DNA of 64,000 nucleotides from Cryptosporangium minutisporangium (GTDB lineage Bacteria; Actinomycetota; Actinomycetes; Mycobacteriales; Cryptosporangiaceae), in the NCBI RefSeq assembly GCF_039536245.1, contig NZ_BAAAYN010000022.1, positions 1 to 64,000 of the forward strand. Direction: 5' to 3'. Positions 1 to 8,880 of the stretch are shown piece by piece (position 1 is the first letter of the stretch; every line of letters starts with the position of its first letter). The translations under genes and the position numbers were made by a program. Below the pieces are notes generated by a model that searched no databases, was not told where the DNA came from, and saw only the letters and a program-made list of their open reading frames with translations.

Positions 1-1793
1 GACAGCAGCGGCGCGATGACTTGGGACTGCATCGGTAGTGGTGCGTTCTCGTACCAGTCCCAGAAGCTGAGCAGTCCCTCGGAGTCGGTGAGCAGCGTGG
101 TGTAGCGGCGGCGGAAGCCGCGGTCCTGCAGCAGCCGTGGGATGTGTGTCAGGGTCGCGTTGGGTCGCCGGAACAGGGTCAGGCACGCCACCCGGAGGAT
201 GTCGTCCATGCGTGGGCCCCAGTGGGAGGCGAAGATCTTGCTGAAGATCGATACGACGTTGTCGACCAGCAGATCGGGGTCTCCGCCGGAGAGCGGGTTG
301 AGGGTGACTCCGGGTGGCTGGTCGGGGTCGAGGAGCACGAGCCGTTTGGCGTAGCGCAGCGGGATACGGTCGAGTAGATCCAGGATGAGGTCGCCTCGCG
401 GGTCGATGACCACGACGCCGCGGCGGGCGTGGATGTCCTCGAGGATCATGTTGAGCAGCAGCGTGCTTTTGCCCGACCCGGTCGAGCCCAGGATGTGCAC
501 GTGCTGGCGGGCGTCGACGACGGGTAGCGCCACGGAGTGGCCGCCGACTTCGGCGCGGCCGAGCACTTTGGTGTCCCGGCCTCCGGCCGGTACCGCGATC
601 GGTGCGGGCATCGACCGGGCGCGGGCCCGGTCCAGGCCCGGCACCGCGAGGTCCTGCGGAAGTGCGGCGAGGGTGACGAGCTCGGTGGCCGAGAGCAGGA
701 ATCCTCGGCGCAGCACCCGGCCCGCCAGGACCGGCCCGGGACGCCGGACGCGGACGCGGCGCAGGCGATTGCGGCCCGTCCAGGTCCCGAACGCCGAGGC
801 GATGCCGTGCGCGAGGGTGACCAGCCTCGCCCGCAGGTTCTCCGGGTCGACCTGCCGCGGATTGGTGTGGGCGACGCCGTAGCGCATGGCGACCTCCCAC
901 TGCCCGTCGGTGAGCTTGTCCACGCCGGCGCGACTATCGCGGTCCCGCTGCGGATCACTGCTCGCGACCGGCATCGCCCGAGAGGTCGGCAGTGTGCGGC
1001 GCGCCGGCCCGAGAACCTCGGCTGCCAGGTTCAGCGCGCCACGCAGCCAGGCTGCCGGATCGGCGAGATCGTTCGGTGCTCGTCCGGTCCGAAGCGCCTG
1101 CACGCCCGCCCGCAGCCGGTGGACTTGCCGGCGAGTGGCCGGCCGCAGGAGCAATTGCACGCACGCGGACTCGGGGTGACGCAGGCCGGAGGCGGCGGCG
1201 ATCAGCATGCGCAGCGGATCGGTGTCGTGGTCGGTGGCCAGCGGATACCAGGCCGGGAGCGCCGGAGCGAGCGCACCGCCGACCTCGACTGCGTCCAGCG
1301 GCAGCGGCGGGTCGGCGTCGGTGACCGTGCAGGTCGCGCCCGGCCAGGCGCCGACCACGGCGGCGCGCACGGGTCCGATCGGCACCGTCGCCGGGACCCA
1401 CAAGGCGATCGTGAACTCCCGGCCGGCCCACCGGTACTCCAGCGCGACGTGCGACCGGCCCTCCCGCAGCCGACGACGCGGCGCCACCTGCAGGATCTCG
1501 GCCAGATCGGCCCAGAACGCTGAGGTACCGGCGGGATCAACCTCGGGTGGCGGATGGATCGTGAGCAGCTGTGCGTGCCGGGCCATGCGGTGATGCAGGT
1601 TGCGCTGTCGCAGCAGGGAGGCGAGGAATGCGGCTGCGGCCAGCGCCGCGGCGAGCGCGGCCAGCCACGGACGGGCCGCGCACCAGTCCGCAGCGGCGGT
1701 CAGCGAATCCAGCAGCCATTGCGAGGGACCGGGTAACGGCGGATCGGCCGGCGGAGACGCTGGTGCAGAGGAGAGCAGGGCGAGGGCAAACAT
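1..1793 (-). CDS. VirD4/TraG-like conjugative coupling ATPase (partial, C-terminus off the left edge)
   Basis: ATP-binding protein of the type IV coupling/HerA type, expected to bring DNA to the secretion channel. I read it from the ATG at 1793, which has a good ribosome site (GGAAGGAG, 5 nt spacing). About 597 codons are visible with no stop before the edge. An Ala-rich hydrophobic segment near residues 35-55 is a probable membrane anchor. A Walker A motif (GSTGSGKST) lies near residue 435 and is followed by VVVIDPRGD, the usual coupling-protein beta-strand and acidic loop. It sits downstream of the VirB4 gene on the same strand but with its own leader, so it may have its own promoter. The type (VirD4 versus TraG versus a HerA-like protein) is not settled because the C-terminal half is missing. 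Confidence 0.8.
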   Translation of the reverse strand, partial: MFALALLSSAPASPPADPPLPGPSQWLLDSLTAAADWCAARPWLAALAAALAAAAFLASLLRQRNLHHRMARHAQLLTIHPPPEVDPAGTSAFWADLAEILQVAPRRRLREGRSHVALEYRWAGREFTIALWVPATVPIGPVRAAVVGAWPGATCTVTDADPPLPLDAVEVGGALAPALPAWYPLATDHDTDPLRMLIAAASGLRHPESACVQLLLRPATRRQVHRLRAGVQALRTGRAPNDLADPAAWLRGALNLAAEVLGPARRTLPTSRAMPVASSDPQRDRDSRAGVDKLTDGQWEVAMRYGVAHTNPRQVDPENLRARLVTLAHGIASAFGTWTGRNRLRRVRVRRPGPVLAGRVLRRGFLLSATELVTLAALPQDLAVPGLDRARARSMPAPIAVPAGGRDTKVLGRAEVGGHSVALPVVDARQHVHILGSTGSGKSTLLLNMILEDIHARRGVVVIDPRGDLILDLLDRIPLRYAKRLVLLDPDQPPGVTLNPLSGGDPDLLVDNVVSIFSKIFASHWGPRMDDILRVACLTLFRRPNATLTHIPRLLQDRGFRRRYTTLLTDSEGLLSFWDWYENAPLPMQSQVIAPLL

Positions 1794-1812
1794 GGGTACT
1801 CCTTCCGTAAGG

Positions 1813-1860
1813 CGCGAAGGCCCGCGGACCGCGGCGACGGGCGGTCCGCGGGCCTTCGCG
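1813..1860. promoter_or_regulatory. Perfect 20-bp inverted repeat in the leader of the VirD4-like gene
   Basis: Arms at 1813-1832 (CGCGAAGGCCCGCGGACCGC) and 1841-1860 match perfectly around an 8-nt loop. The hairpin ends 20 nt before the start codon at 1793 and has no T-run, so it could be a leader structure, an operator, or the end of an upstream transcript. Its role is inferred only from position. Confidence 0.5.
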
Positions 1861-2073
1861 GATCCGGGTTTTCGGAGCTCGGGGAAGCTGGGAGCTCGGG
1901 GCGACGGGGCAGATCGGATCCGGGTGATGTGGGCCAGCAATGGCCGGTGCCGGGCCCGGCCGGTGGACCCCGATGGCCGGACGTAGGGACCGAAGGCCAG
2001 GGCGCTGCAGGGCTATCGAGGCCCGGCGGTCACGGCCTGGCGTCGGTTGGTGACGCACGGAAGACTGGGTGGC

Positions 2074-2412
2074 ATGGCTGACGGTGGACTTGACCTCACC
2101 GCGCCACTGCGTGCGCGACTCGCACGGATGGCACGGTGGAGCGCGACGGGACTGCTGCTCAGTGCCGGCAGCGGCCTGGTGATCTGGGCCGTCATTCGGG
2201 CCGGGGAGGAGCCGCCACCGGGCTGGGTGGTGTGGGCAGCCTGGATCGTCTGCGGGGCGTCGGCGATCGTCTCGCTGACAGGACTGGTGCTGACCGCGGT
2301 GTTCGGGCTGATCTACCAGCAGCGCCGTCCGCAGCTAGAAGCGCAGATCCGGGACGCGATGTCCGAGATGCAGGAGCGCGTGGAGCGGGGTGTGGCCGGT
2401 TCTGACCGGTGA
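2074..2412 (+). CDS. Small two-helix membrane protein, unknown function
   Basis: I do not recognise a family. From the ATG at 2074 it encodes about 112 residues. Two hydrophobic stretches (roughly residues 25-45 and 52-80) predict a hairpin in the membrane, followed by a charged C-terminal tail rich in Glu, Gln and Arg (QQRRPQLEAQIRDAMSEMQE) that looks like a short coiled coil. It is the only plus-strand gene inside the secretion region, placed between the VirB4 and VirD4-like genes and facing VirB4. Alternative starts (TTG 2047, GTG 2050) exist and the ribosome site is weak, so the N-terminus is uncertain. Confidence 0.5.
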   Translation: MADGGLDLTAPLRARLARMARWSATGLLLSAGSGLVIWAVIRAGEEPPPGWVVWAAWIVCGASAIVSLTGLVLTAVFGLIYQQRRPQLEAQIRDAMSEMQERVERGVAGSDR

Positions 2413-2507
2413 TCCGCGTCGGCGTCCGGTGCGGCTGGTCGCCGAGCCGGAGACCCCGGGCATCCGCGTTGTGAGACGGCCGGCGTGTCCTGCGGCCGCC
2501 GTGCGCA

Positions 2508-4322
2508 TCATTCGTCGTCGTCGGCGAGTTCGAGGTCGCCGATGCAGAGCCGGTGTTCGCGTGGGGACGCGACGACGTCGAAGGCCACGCGGTGGGTGCC
2601 GGAGAGCAGGAGGCCTTCGCCGCGGCGAGCGGCCAGGAGTTGCCGGGCTTCGCCGGTGGTGAGTGCGAAGACGTCGGTGACGACGTCGATGACTTGGGGT
2701 GCTTGGCGTAGCAGGATTTGGGTGGCGGCGTTGGCGATGACGATCTGTCCGAGGTCGGAGCCGAGTAGGTCGCCGACGTCCTGGGTGATGACGGCCAACC
2801 CGGCTTTGCGCTTGCGGGCGGCTTTGGCCAATTTGGACAGGAAGCGGGCGCCTTCGCCTTCGCGGAGCAGTGTCCAGGCTTCGTCGACGACGACGAGCCG
2901 GCGGGGGGTGTGGGAGGGCCGGGTGTTGGGGGTGTCGACGTCGCGCCAGATCGCGTCGAGCGCGAGGAGCATGCCGGCGGCGCGGAGTTCGTCGGGGAGC
3001 TGGCGGGTGGACCAGCACACCAGCTGCCCGGCCGGGACGGTGGTGGTGGGGCCGTCGAACATTTCCCGGAACGATCCGGTGACCCACGGCGCGAGACGGG
3101 CGGCGAGGGTGGTCGCGGCGTCGGTGCGTTGGGCGGTTAGCGCGTCGGTGACGTCGCGCAGCAGTGGCGCGGGGCGCCGCCAGGTGGCCGGGTCGTTGGT
3201 GATCCCGGCGGTGTTGTAGGCGGCGTTGATGGCGCTGTCGAGCGCGGCGCGTTCGGAGGGTGGCGGCTGGTGGCCGAGCAGCACCGCTACGAGGGTGTGG
3301 AGGAACAGTCCGCGGTAGGTGCGGGCCTGCGGCCGCCGGTCGGCGGGGGGAATGTCGAGGGGGTTGAGCCGTACTCCGCCGGAGCCGAGGGCGAGGGTGA
3401 CGCCGTCGACGGCTTCCACGAGGCGGATGTATTCGTTGTCCGGGTCGATGATCGAGACGTGGACGTCGTCGGCGAGCGACCGGAGGATTTTCAGTTTGAC
3501 CAGGTAGCTTTTGCCGGCGCCGCTGCGCGCGAGGACGACGCTGTTGGCGTTGTGCTGATCCCAGTCATCCCACCAGGCGATGCCGTTGGAGTGGGGGTTG
3601 AGGCCGTAGAGCACGCCCCCGGCCGCGGCCGGCTCGCCGGGTAGCGGCGCTGGCAGGTCGGGGCTGGCCAGTGGGAACGCGGCGGCGAGAGCGTCGGTGT
3701 CCATGACCCGCCGCATGCCGAGGCCGTCGGTGGCTAGCGGCAGTGAGGTGATCCAGCCCTGCAGTTGGCGCCAGGTGGCCGGTTGGGTGTCCAGCAGCAC
3801 CGACGCGGCCGTGGCGCGCACGTGAGCCACGGCCTCGTCGAGCTCCTCGAGCGACGGGGCGTGGACGCAGAGGTAGAGGCCGACCTGGAAGAGTTTCGCT
3901 TCGCCGCGAGCGACCCGGTCGGCCAGGTCCGCGGCGTCCTCGGCAGCAGCCTCGGCCATCGGATCGGCGAGCCGCCCGGTCTCGGCGTCGGTGCGCCGGG
4001 TGGATTCCAGCCGGGCTCGTTGCCGGCGCAGCCGTGCGGCGGCCACCGGCGGTGCGAGGGGTTCGATGTGCTGGACGACGTCGAGGCGACCGGGCCAGGA
4101 CAGCAGCGGATCCAGCCACGCCGGCCCGACCTCGGCGGGGTAGCCGGTGACGATCAGCGTCGCTGTGTAGCCGTCGGCGACCTTGAGGTAGTGCGGGGCG
4201 TTCTCGACGGCGGCCGGGCCGAGCACGGTGGCCAGCCCGGCCTGCCCGACCGACCCCGCCGGTCCCGTCGAACGCGCTGGCGTCGCGTCGCGGTTGGTGC
4301 GTAGTCGCAGGCGGAGGCTCAT
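2508..4322 (-). CDS. VirB4-family conjugation ATPase
   Basis: The energising ATPase of a type IV secretion system, acting at the cytoplasmic membrane. The product is 604 residues, shorter than classical VirB4 (about 800) but usual for actinobacterial versions. The Walker A motif ARSGAGKSY is near residue 268 and is followed by IIDPDNEY. A Walker B motif, LVVVDEAWTLL, lies in the C-terminal half, and an arginine-rich segment (KAARKRKAGL) with ITQDVGDLL follows, as in other VirB4/TraC proteins. The start at 4322 overlaps the stop of the PrgI gene by the four bases ATGA, so translation is probably coupled. Confidence 0.88.
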   Translation of the reverse strand: MSLRLRLRTNRDATPARSTGPAGSVGQAGLATVLGPAAVENAPHYLKVADGYTATLIVTGYPAEVGPAWLDPLLSWPGRLDVVQHIEPLAPPVAAARLRRQRARLESTRRTDAETGRLADPMAEAAAEDAADLADRVARGEAKLFQVGLYLCVHAPSLEELDEAVAHVRATAASVLLDTQPATWRQLQGWITSLPLATDGLGMRRVMDTDALAAAFPLASPDLPAPLPGEPAAAGGVLYGLNPHSNGIAWWDDWDQHNANSVVLARSGAGKSYLVKLKILRSLADDVHVSIIDPDNEYIRLVEAVDGVTLALGSGGVRLNPLDIPPADRRPQARTYRGLFLHTLVAVLLGHQPPPSERAALDSAINAAYNTAGITNDPATWRRPAPLLRDVTDALTAQRTDAATTLAARLAPWVTGSFREMFDGPTTTVPAGQLVCWSTRQLPDELRAAGMLLALDAIWRDVDTPNTRPSHTPRRLVVVDEAWTLLREGEGARFLSKLAKAARKRKAGLAVITQDVGDLLGSDLGQIVIANAATQILLRQAPQVIDVVTDVFALTTGEARQLLAARRGEGLLLSGTHRVAFDVVASPREHRLCIGDLELADDDE

Positions 4323-5254
4323 CGGGGTGCTCCTCCGGTGACGGCCTCGCCGGGATGGGCGCGGGGCCACGCGGTGTCGGCGGGGGTGTAGGGGTCCGCG
4401 GCGCAGGCCAACACTGCGACGGCGCGCCTGCCCTCCAGGACCGCGGTCTGCGCACCCAACGCGGTTAACGCCGAGGCGGCGTGCTCGGCGCGGCGCAGCA
4501 CGTCGGTGTCACGGCCGGCGGTGTCGGTGACGGCGACGGTCACGGTGCGCCACAGCGGATCGCGGCGCACGGCGAGTTCATCGAGGAACGCGGCGTAGTC
4601 CTCAGCCGCCTCCGCGAGGGCCGGGTTGGTGATCGTCTGCGCGGTCTGCGCGATCCGGTGGGCGTGACCGGACAGGTCGACGCGTTGGGTGGAGACCACG
4701 ATCTGCACCGGACAGGTGAGGCTGTTGAGCCATCGGCCGTAGGCGCCGAGCAGCGCGGCCTGCTCGCCGCCGGTACGGAGGCCGATGTTGACCGTGGTGC
4801 ACCCGACCAGGGCCACGGCCTGGGCGCCGGTGTCGATGACGCCGGTGTCGCTGATCGCGTCCGCGGGCAGCCGCAGCGCCGACACGCGCGGCAGCGGCGG
4901 ACTGGTCTCCGGCGCCCACTCCGGGACGGGCGCGGACCGCCCGGCGGCGGCCGGTGCGAGCCGCTTCGGGCCGCGGTTGTGCTGGATGGCGGCCAGCAGC
5001 CAGGCGTCCATCGGCAGTCCGTCGCGACGGCCGAGCGCCAGCACGATCGCCACACCCGCCAACGGAATCAGTAGGGCGAGGAGGACCGGTTGGGGCAGCA
5101 GCCCGCCCAGGCCACGGATGAGGCCGTAGCCGAGGGTTGCAGCTACCGCCAGGATCGCCAGCTGCCGCGCGGTGAGCCCGTAGACGATCTTGTCCGGCGT
5201 GTCGACATCGGCAGGAATCCGAGCCCGGGGAGCCTCGTCGGGATCGTTCCTCAC
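4319..5254 (-). CDS. PrgI-family (VirB3-like) membrane protein
   Basis: An inner-membrane component that pairs with VirB4 in Gram-positive secretion systems. The N-terminus carries the PrgI signature (IPADVDTPDKIVYGLTARQL) followed by two membrane helices within the first 90 residues. The remaining roughly 200 residues form a soluble domain of the type often fused to PrgI in actinobacteria. I chose the GTG at 5254, with GGGAGG 6 nt upstream and a GTGA overlap with the preceding gene, rather than the upstream GTG at 5278. The product is 311 residues. The gene is part of a tightly packed operon whose junctions all overlap. Confidence 0.8.
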   Translation of the reverse strand: MRNDPDEAPRARIPADVDTPDKIVYGLTARQLAILAVAATLGYGLIRGLGGLLPQPVLLALLIPLAGVAIVLALGRRDGLPMDAWLLAAIQHNRGPKRLAPAAAGRSAPVPEWAPETSPPLPRVSALRLPADAISDTGVIDTGAQAVALVGCTTVNIGLRTGGEQAALLGAYGRWLNSLTCPVQIVVSTQRVDLSGHAHRIAQTAQTITNPALAEAAEDYAAFLDELAVRRDPLWRTVTVAVTDTAGRDTDVLRRAEHAASALTALGAQTAVLEGRRAVAVLACAADPYTPADTAWPRAHPGEAVTGGAPR

Positions 5255-5574
5255 GGCGCCTCCCGACCAGCGGCGCACGCGGCGTGACGGCGCGCCGCGG
5301 CCTTCAGCGCGCGGGTGTAGACGTCGACGCCGGCCGTGATCTGCTCGCGGGTGTAGGAGTAGATCGCCCGGCCGGTGGGCCAGGCGACCGCGACGATGCC
5401 GGCCGCGGGCTGACGCCCCGTCGGCCCAGTCGTCGCGACCTCGGAAGCACCAACCGCGGAAGTGGGCGTCGCGGACAGGGGCGGCTCCGATACGGGCGCC
5501 GCGAGCCGGGGCGTGCTGCTCTTGGTCGGATCGGTGGCGCGCGGGTGGGTGATGACTGCGATGAGGGTGATCAC
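5251..5574 (-). CDS. Small protein sharing a YTRE tail motif with the TrbL-like protein
   Basis: 107 residues from GTG 5574, with a strong AGGAGG site and GTGA overlaps with both neighbours. No known domain is visible. The first half is Ala/Thr/Pro-rich and probably disordered. The C-terminal 35 residues read WPTGRAIYSYTREQ then ITAGVDVYTRALK, a near copy of the end of the adjacent TrbL-like protein (YPTGRSVRPYTREE, LARGVDPYTRALK). This implies a shared binding partner, or duplication of a C-terminal module. Gene position inside the secretion operon supports a role in transfer; the exact role is unknown. Confidence 0.65.
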   Translation of the reverse strand: MITLIAVITHPRATDPTKSSTPRLAAPVSEPPLSATPTSAVGASEVATTGPTGRQPAAGIVAVAWPTGRAIYSYTREQITAGVDVYTRALKAAARRHAACAAGREAP

Positions 5575-6740
5575 GGTTGCCTCCTGGGGGTCGTGCCGCC
5601 GGTCGTGCGGCGGGTCTTCAACGCGCGGGTGTAGGGGTCGACGCCGCGGGCGAGCTCCTCGCGGGTGTACGGGCGGACCGAGCGGCCGGTGGGGTAGGCG
5701 ACACCGACCCGGCCGGGGGCGGCGCCGGCAGGCCGGGGCAGCGACCGGGCGGACCCGCTGCGGCCAGAACGCATCGGCCAGGTGTTGATCTGGATCCGGG
5801 TCCCGCCGCCACCGGACGGCCGGCCGGTCCCGGGAATGCGACGCAGGGAGCGGGTCAGCTGCTGAACGAGGACGACGCGCGCGATCGTGGCGAGCCCGGA
5901 CGGTTTGGGTTGGGTCACGTAGCGGCGCATCAGCGCGGGAATCTTGATGACCGCCCACAGCAGGCACACCACGATGAGCAGGTTCATCACCGCGCCGGGC
6001 TCCCCGGGCAGCCCCAGCATGGGCAGGTTCGCGGCCGGGTCGAGGAAGATCGTCAGTGTGGTGTGCAGCGCGACCGCCTGCAGGACGACGGTGCCCAGCG
6101 CACCGAGCAAGGTCCGCCACCACAGCTTTGCCGCGCCCTCGGTCTGCGGTGTGCCGTGCAGCGCGAGCGCGATCGGCGCGATTCCGACGGCGACGACCAG
6201 CACGCCGAGCCGGATGATCCACTGCACGATCAGGACACCGACGAGAACCGCGATCAGCAGGCCGATCAGCACGAGCAGGATCCCGGCGTCGCTGACGGGT
6301 TTCCCGGTCCCCAGCGACGCCATCGTCAGGTCGTGCAGCTGCTGCATCGACTTCGGTGAGGTGATGCTCTGGCTGGTCAGCGCGGCGGTCAGCGCATTGG
6401 CCAACTGGATCGCCGTCGAGCAGATCGGTTGCGAGAAGTTCGCCGCGATCAGGCCGATGATCAGCCGGGGAACCAGCTCACCGGGACCGACTCGGGACTG
6501 CAGGGTGTCGCGCCCCATGATCTGTAGCGCCGTCCACAGGAACGCCAGCACGTAGCAGACATTCACTACATCCAGGCACGTGTCGGCCAGCGCAACGACC
6601 TGCGGCATTTCAGTCACGTTGGGGCTGACGAACACCGTGGCTGACAGCAACCCCCACAGCGTGTCCAGCGCGCTCGTGGCGGCCGCAGCCAACGCCACCA
6701 GAACGGCGTCGAGGAGGTTGCCGGTGACCCAGTCGCCCAC
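5571..6740 (-). CDS. TrbL/VirB6-like polytopic transfer protein
   Basis: 389 residues from GTG 6740, just after the stop of the pilin-like gene; an upstream in-frame start at 6791 would overlap that gene. At least six hydrophobic segments span residues of about 5 to 270, as in TrbL/VirB6 channel components of the inner membrane. The last 100 residues are Gly/Pro/Arg-rich and end in the YTRE motif repeated in the next gene. It probably forms the membrane channel with PrgI and VirB4. Assignment rests on topology, length and operon position rather than a sharp motif. Confidence 0.75.
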   Translation of the reverse strand: MGDWVTGNLLDAVLVALAAAATSALDTLWGLLSATVFVSPNVTEMPQVVALADTCLDVVNVCYVLAFLWTALQIMGRDTLQSRVGPGELVPRLIIGLIAANFSQPICSTAIQLANALTAALTSQSITSPKSMQQLHDLTMASLGTGKPVSDAGILLVLIGLLIAVLVGVLIVQWIIRLGVLVVAVGIAPIALALHGTPQTEGAAKLWWRTLLGALGTVVLQAVALHTTLTIFLDPAANLPMLGLPGEPGAVMNLLIVVCLLWAVIKIPALMRRYVTQPKPSGLATIARVVLVQQLTRSLRRIPGTGRPSGGGGTRIQINTWPMRSGRSGSARSLPRPAGAAPGRVGVAYPTGRSVRPYTREELARGVDPYTRALKTRRTTGGTTPRRQP

Positions 6741-6744
6741 CGGG

Positions 6745-7131
6745 TCAGCCCCCGATCCAGCCCCGCACGATCCCGAGGAGGACCGGGGCAAGAACGGCGA
6801 GGGCGTAGCCGATCAGCGCCGATTTGAATGCGGACTTGGCCTTCTCGACCTCGGTGGGGTCGCCGCCGGCGGCCAGGTACCGCAGGCCCCCGATGGTCAG
6901 GAAGAGCGTGGCGACGCCGAGGAGGATGCCGATGATCCAGTTCGTGATGTTGGTGATGATCTGCGGCAGGCTGTAGACGGCGAGGATCTGCGGATCCGCG
7001 GCGATCTGCCGTGCGGCGGCGGTCTGGGGCTCGGCGAACGCGGGAGCCGCCCCCAGCGCCATTGCCAGGGAGACGGCGGCCAGCGTCGTGCCGGTGCGTG
7101 TGGCGACGCGCAGGATGGTGCGGCGGTTCAT
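6745..7131 (-). CDS. VirB2-like pilin or channel subunit with signal peptide
   Basis: 128 residues from ATG 7131 with GGGAGG upstream. A typical signal peptide ends in AAPAFA before EPQTAAAR. The mature part has two membrane helices (around IITNITNWIIGILLGVATLF and ALIGYALAVLAPVLLGIV) joined by a short loop containing AAGGDPTEVEKAKS. This two-helix layout, with the GG(D/N)P..(V/I)xxAK loop, is characteristic of the VirB2/TrbC-like pilins annotated in actinobacterial transfer clusters. It is the second gene of the operon. Confidence 0.78.
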   Translation of the reverse strand: MNRRTILRVATRTGTTLAAVSLAMALGAAPAFAEPQTAAARQIAADPQILAVYSLPQIITNITNWIIGILLGVATLFLTIGGLRYLAAGGDPTEVEKAKSAFKSALIGYALAVLAPVLLGIVRGWIGG

Positions 7132-7259
7132 GGGTGGACACCTCCCGCCCCGCGGATGCGGGACTTGGTCGGGATGAGGTGCGCCACCGGGAACCTGGAC
7201 GGGGCCGTGGGAGCGCTGCTCCTTCCAGCCGGAGACGGATCGAGTGCGAACACGGCCAC

Positions 7260-8258
7260 TCAGGCCGGCCGCGCCCCGATCCCCGGGGCGCGACACCGGT
7301 CCCCGTTCGGGTCCGATGCCTTGCCCACCAAGGCCGGCGGTTGGGCGGCCAACACGACGCCCGGTTCGGCGACCGAACCCAACGGCGACCCAACCGCGAT
7401 CGGCTGCGGACCAGCGACGACTGACCGCGCCCGGGACGGTGGCACCTGGAGCCGGTTCGTACGGTCTGGCCGAGGGCTCGTCGCGCCGCGGATGTGGCTC
7501 GTGGTGACGCGTGTTGGGGCCGGACGCAGCGGAATGAATGCCAGGTCGCCGTCGCGGATGGCTTCGGCGAGTCGCTGTTCGGCCTTCCGTCGCCAAGTCG
7601 AGCCCAGGCTGGCGCTGATGCCGATCCGCGCGCCGGCCTGAGCCAGCGTGGCGCCCTCCAGACGGGTCTCGGCGATCAGGTGGGCTTCGTCGACGTCCAG
7701 GACGCCGGCGGCGACCGCGCGCGCTAGCACCAGCTCTGGGTGGTCCCACGGGTAGATCGGTGCGATCGGCCCGGTTGCCTCCACGCGCACCAGTCGGGCG
7801 TCGGACTCGGCATCGCGGGCCTTGCGGGCGGCGCGAACACCGGCGTCGATCAACCTGCCGCAGATACGCGGTGGGTCCAGGTCGATGGTCGTGAGATGCG
7901 CGACGAAGCCGGTCAGCAGCTCGGCGTCCAGATCATGGGTGTCACCGCGCCAGCCCGCGGCGAGCAGACCGGCGGCACGGCGCAGGCCCGGCATCGCGAC
8001 GCCGACCGCAGCCACCACCCACGCTGGACCGTCGCGGCGGGCCCGCACCACCAACTCGCGCCACACCATGTCGCGGACGTGCGCGCTGGTCCGCGGCGAG
8101 AGCATCAGCGCGCGCAGACGCTCCAACGGAATGATCTTGTCGGGTAAGCCCTCCGTGCCACGGCCGTCGAACCCGACGTGGGTCGGCGGCTGAACGAGCA
8201 ACAGGAACGCGCGTTCGGCCGCGGCAAGGGGAGAGGAGGGCCAGGAGCGAGCAGACAT
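7260..8258 (-). CDS. Helix-turn-helix protein at the head of the secretion operon
   Basis: 332 residues from ATG 8258. The family is not firmly recognised. Around residues 200-250 the segment VLDVDEAHLIAETRLEGATLAQAGARIG continues into RRKAEQRLAEAI, resembling a sigma-70 region-4-like helix-turn-helix (ARIGISASLGSTWRRKAEQR). The C-terminus is Pro/Arg-rich and probably unstructured. Being first in the operon and directly preceded by a palindrome, it may regulate the transfer genes. I see no sigma region 2, so it is not a normal sigma factor. Confidence 0.6.
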   Translation of the reverse strand: MSARSWPSSPLAAAERAFLLLVQPPTHVGFDGRGTEGLPDKIIPLERLRALMLSPRTSAHVRDMVWRELVVRARRDGPAWVVAAVGVAMPGLRRAAGLLAAGWRGDTHDLDAELLTGFVAHLTTIDLDPPRICGRLIDAGVRAARKARDAESDARLVRVEATGPIAPIYPWDHPELVLARAVAAGVLDVDEAHLIAETRLEGATLAQAGARIGISASLGSTWRRKAEQRLAEAIRDGDLAFIPLRPAPTRVTTSHIRGATSPRPDRTNRLQVPPSRARSVVAGPQPIAVGSPLGSVAEPGVVLAAQPPALVGKASDPNGDRCRAPGIGARPA

Positions 8259-8271
8259 GACGACCTCGCAA

Positions 8272-8314
8272 ATAGGGACCGGCGCCGCGCTTCGCTGCGG
8301 CGTGAGGTCCCTAT
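8272..8314. promoter_or_regulatory. Interrupted palindrome upstream of the secretion operon
   Basis: ATAGGGACC at 8272-8280 and GGTCCCTAT at 8306-8314 form a perfect 9-bp dyad. An inner stem GCCGC (8284-8288) pairs with GCGGC (8297-8301). It ends 14 nt before the first gene of the operon, so it is either an operator or a 5'-leader hairpin. Confidence 0.5.
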
Positions 8315-8880
8315 CCGCGCACACCCACCGAACAGCACCGCCCGCGACCGCCTTCCCTCCAGCGTGTTTGGCCTGCTCAAGCGCGCTGTTCGCCCAACAC
8401 CCAACGGCCCGGGCCGGTCGGGTGTGCACTGGCTGCGGCACCCAACGGTGCAGGTGCCGATGCTTGTTGGGTGGGGTTGGGTCGATGCGACAAGACGGCC
8501 GCCGAACTGCGGGTTCGTGGCCCGCTGCTGGTTCGAGCTGATCGATGTAACGGCGCCGCGCTACCGGATCGAGGAGGCGCTACCTACCTCGGTGATGATC
8601 CGAGTTCGATCGACGAGCGATCCGACGAGCGGGGCCCGCTCGATTCCGCAGACGTGACAGGACGGTGGTGGCCAGGTCCGTGAGTAGTGACCGCGTCGTT
8701 GGTCGCTTTCGACCAGGGCACGGCCGTTTCGACGACGGCCGACGACTATCGTGATCGGACAGCACAGTCACCGGGGGCGGTGACTTCCTGCCAGCAGTGG
8801 TTGATCCTCCGTTCGGATCAGCGCCTGCAGCGATCGTCGGGGCAGGGGGGCCTGGATGCGCGAGCAGGAGGTATGCAGAC
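8315..8880. other. Gene-free stretch with repeated CACCCAACGG boxes
   Basis: No convincing gene is visible between the secretion operon and the Gabija-like pair. The segment holds CACCCAACGG twice (8398-8407, 8439-8448), another CCCAAC at 8393-8398, and GTTGGG at 8466-8471 and 8476-8481. Five copies of one hexamer on both strands within 89 bp suggest protein-binding sites, for example a transfer origin or replication iterons. This is inference only. Confidence 0.4.

Noticed and set aside
5251-6222. A long 323-codon protein spanning the PrgI-TrbL junction
   Set aside because: Only the last 107 codons make sense; they begin at a GTG with AGGAGG, and the upstream part is an Arg/Pro-rich shadow of the TrbL-like gene.
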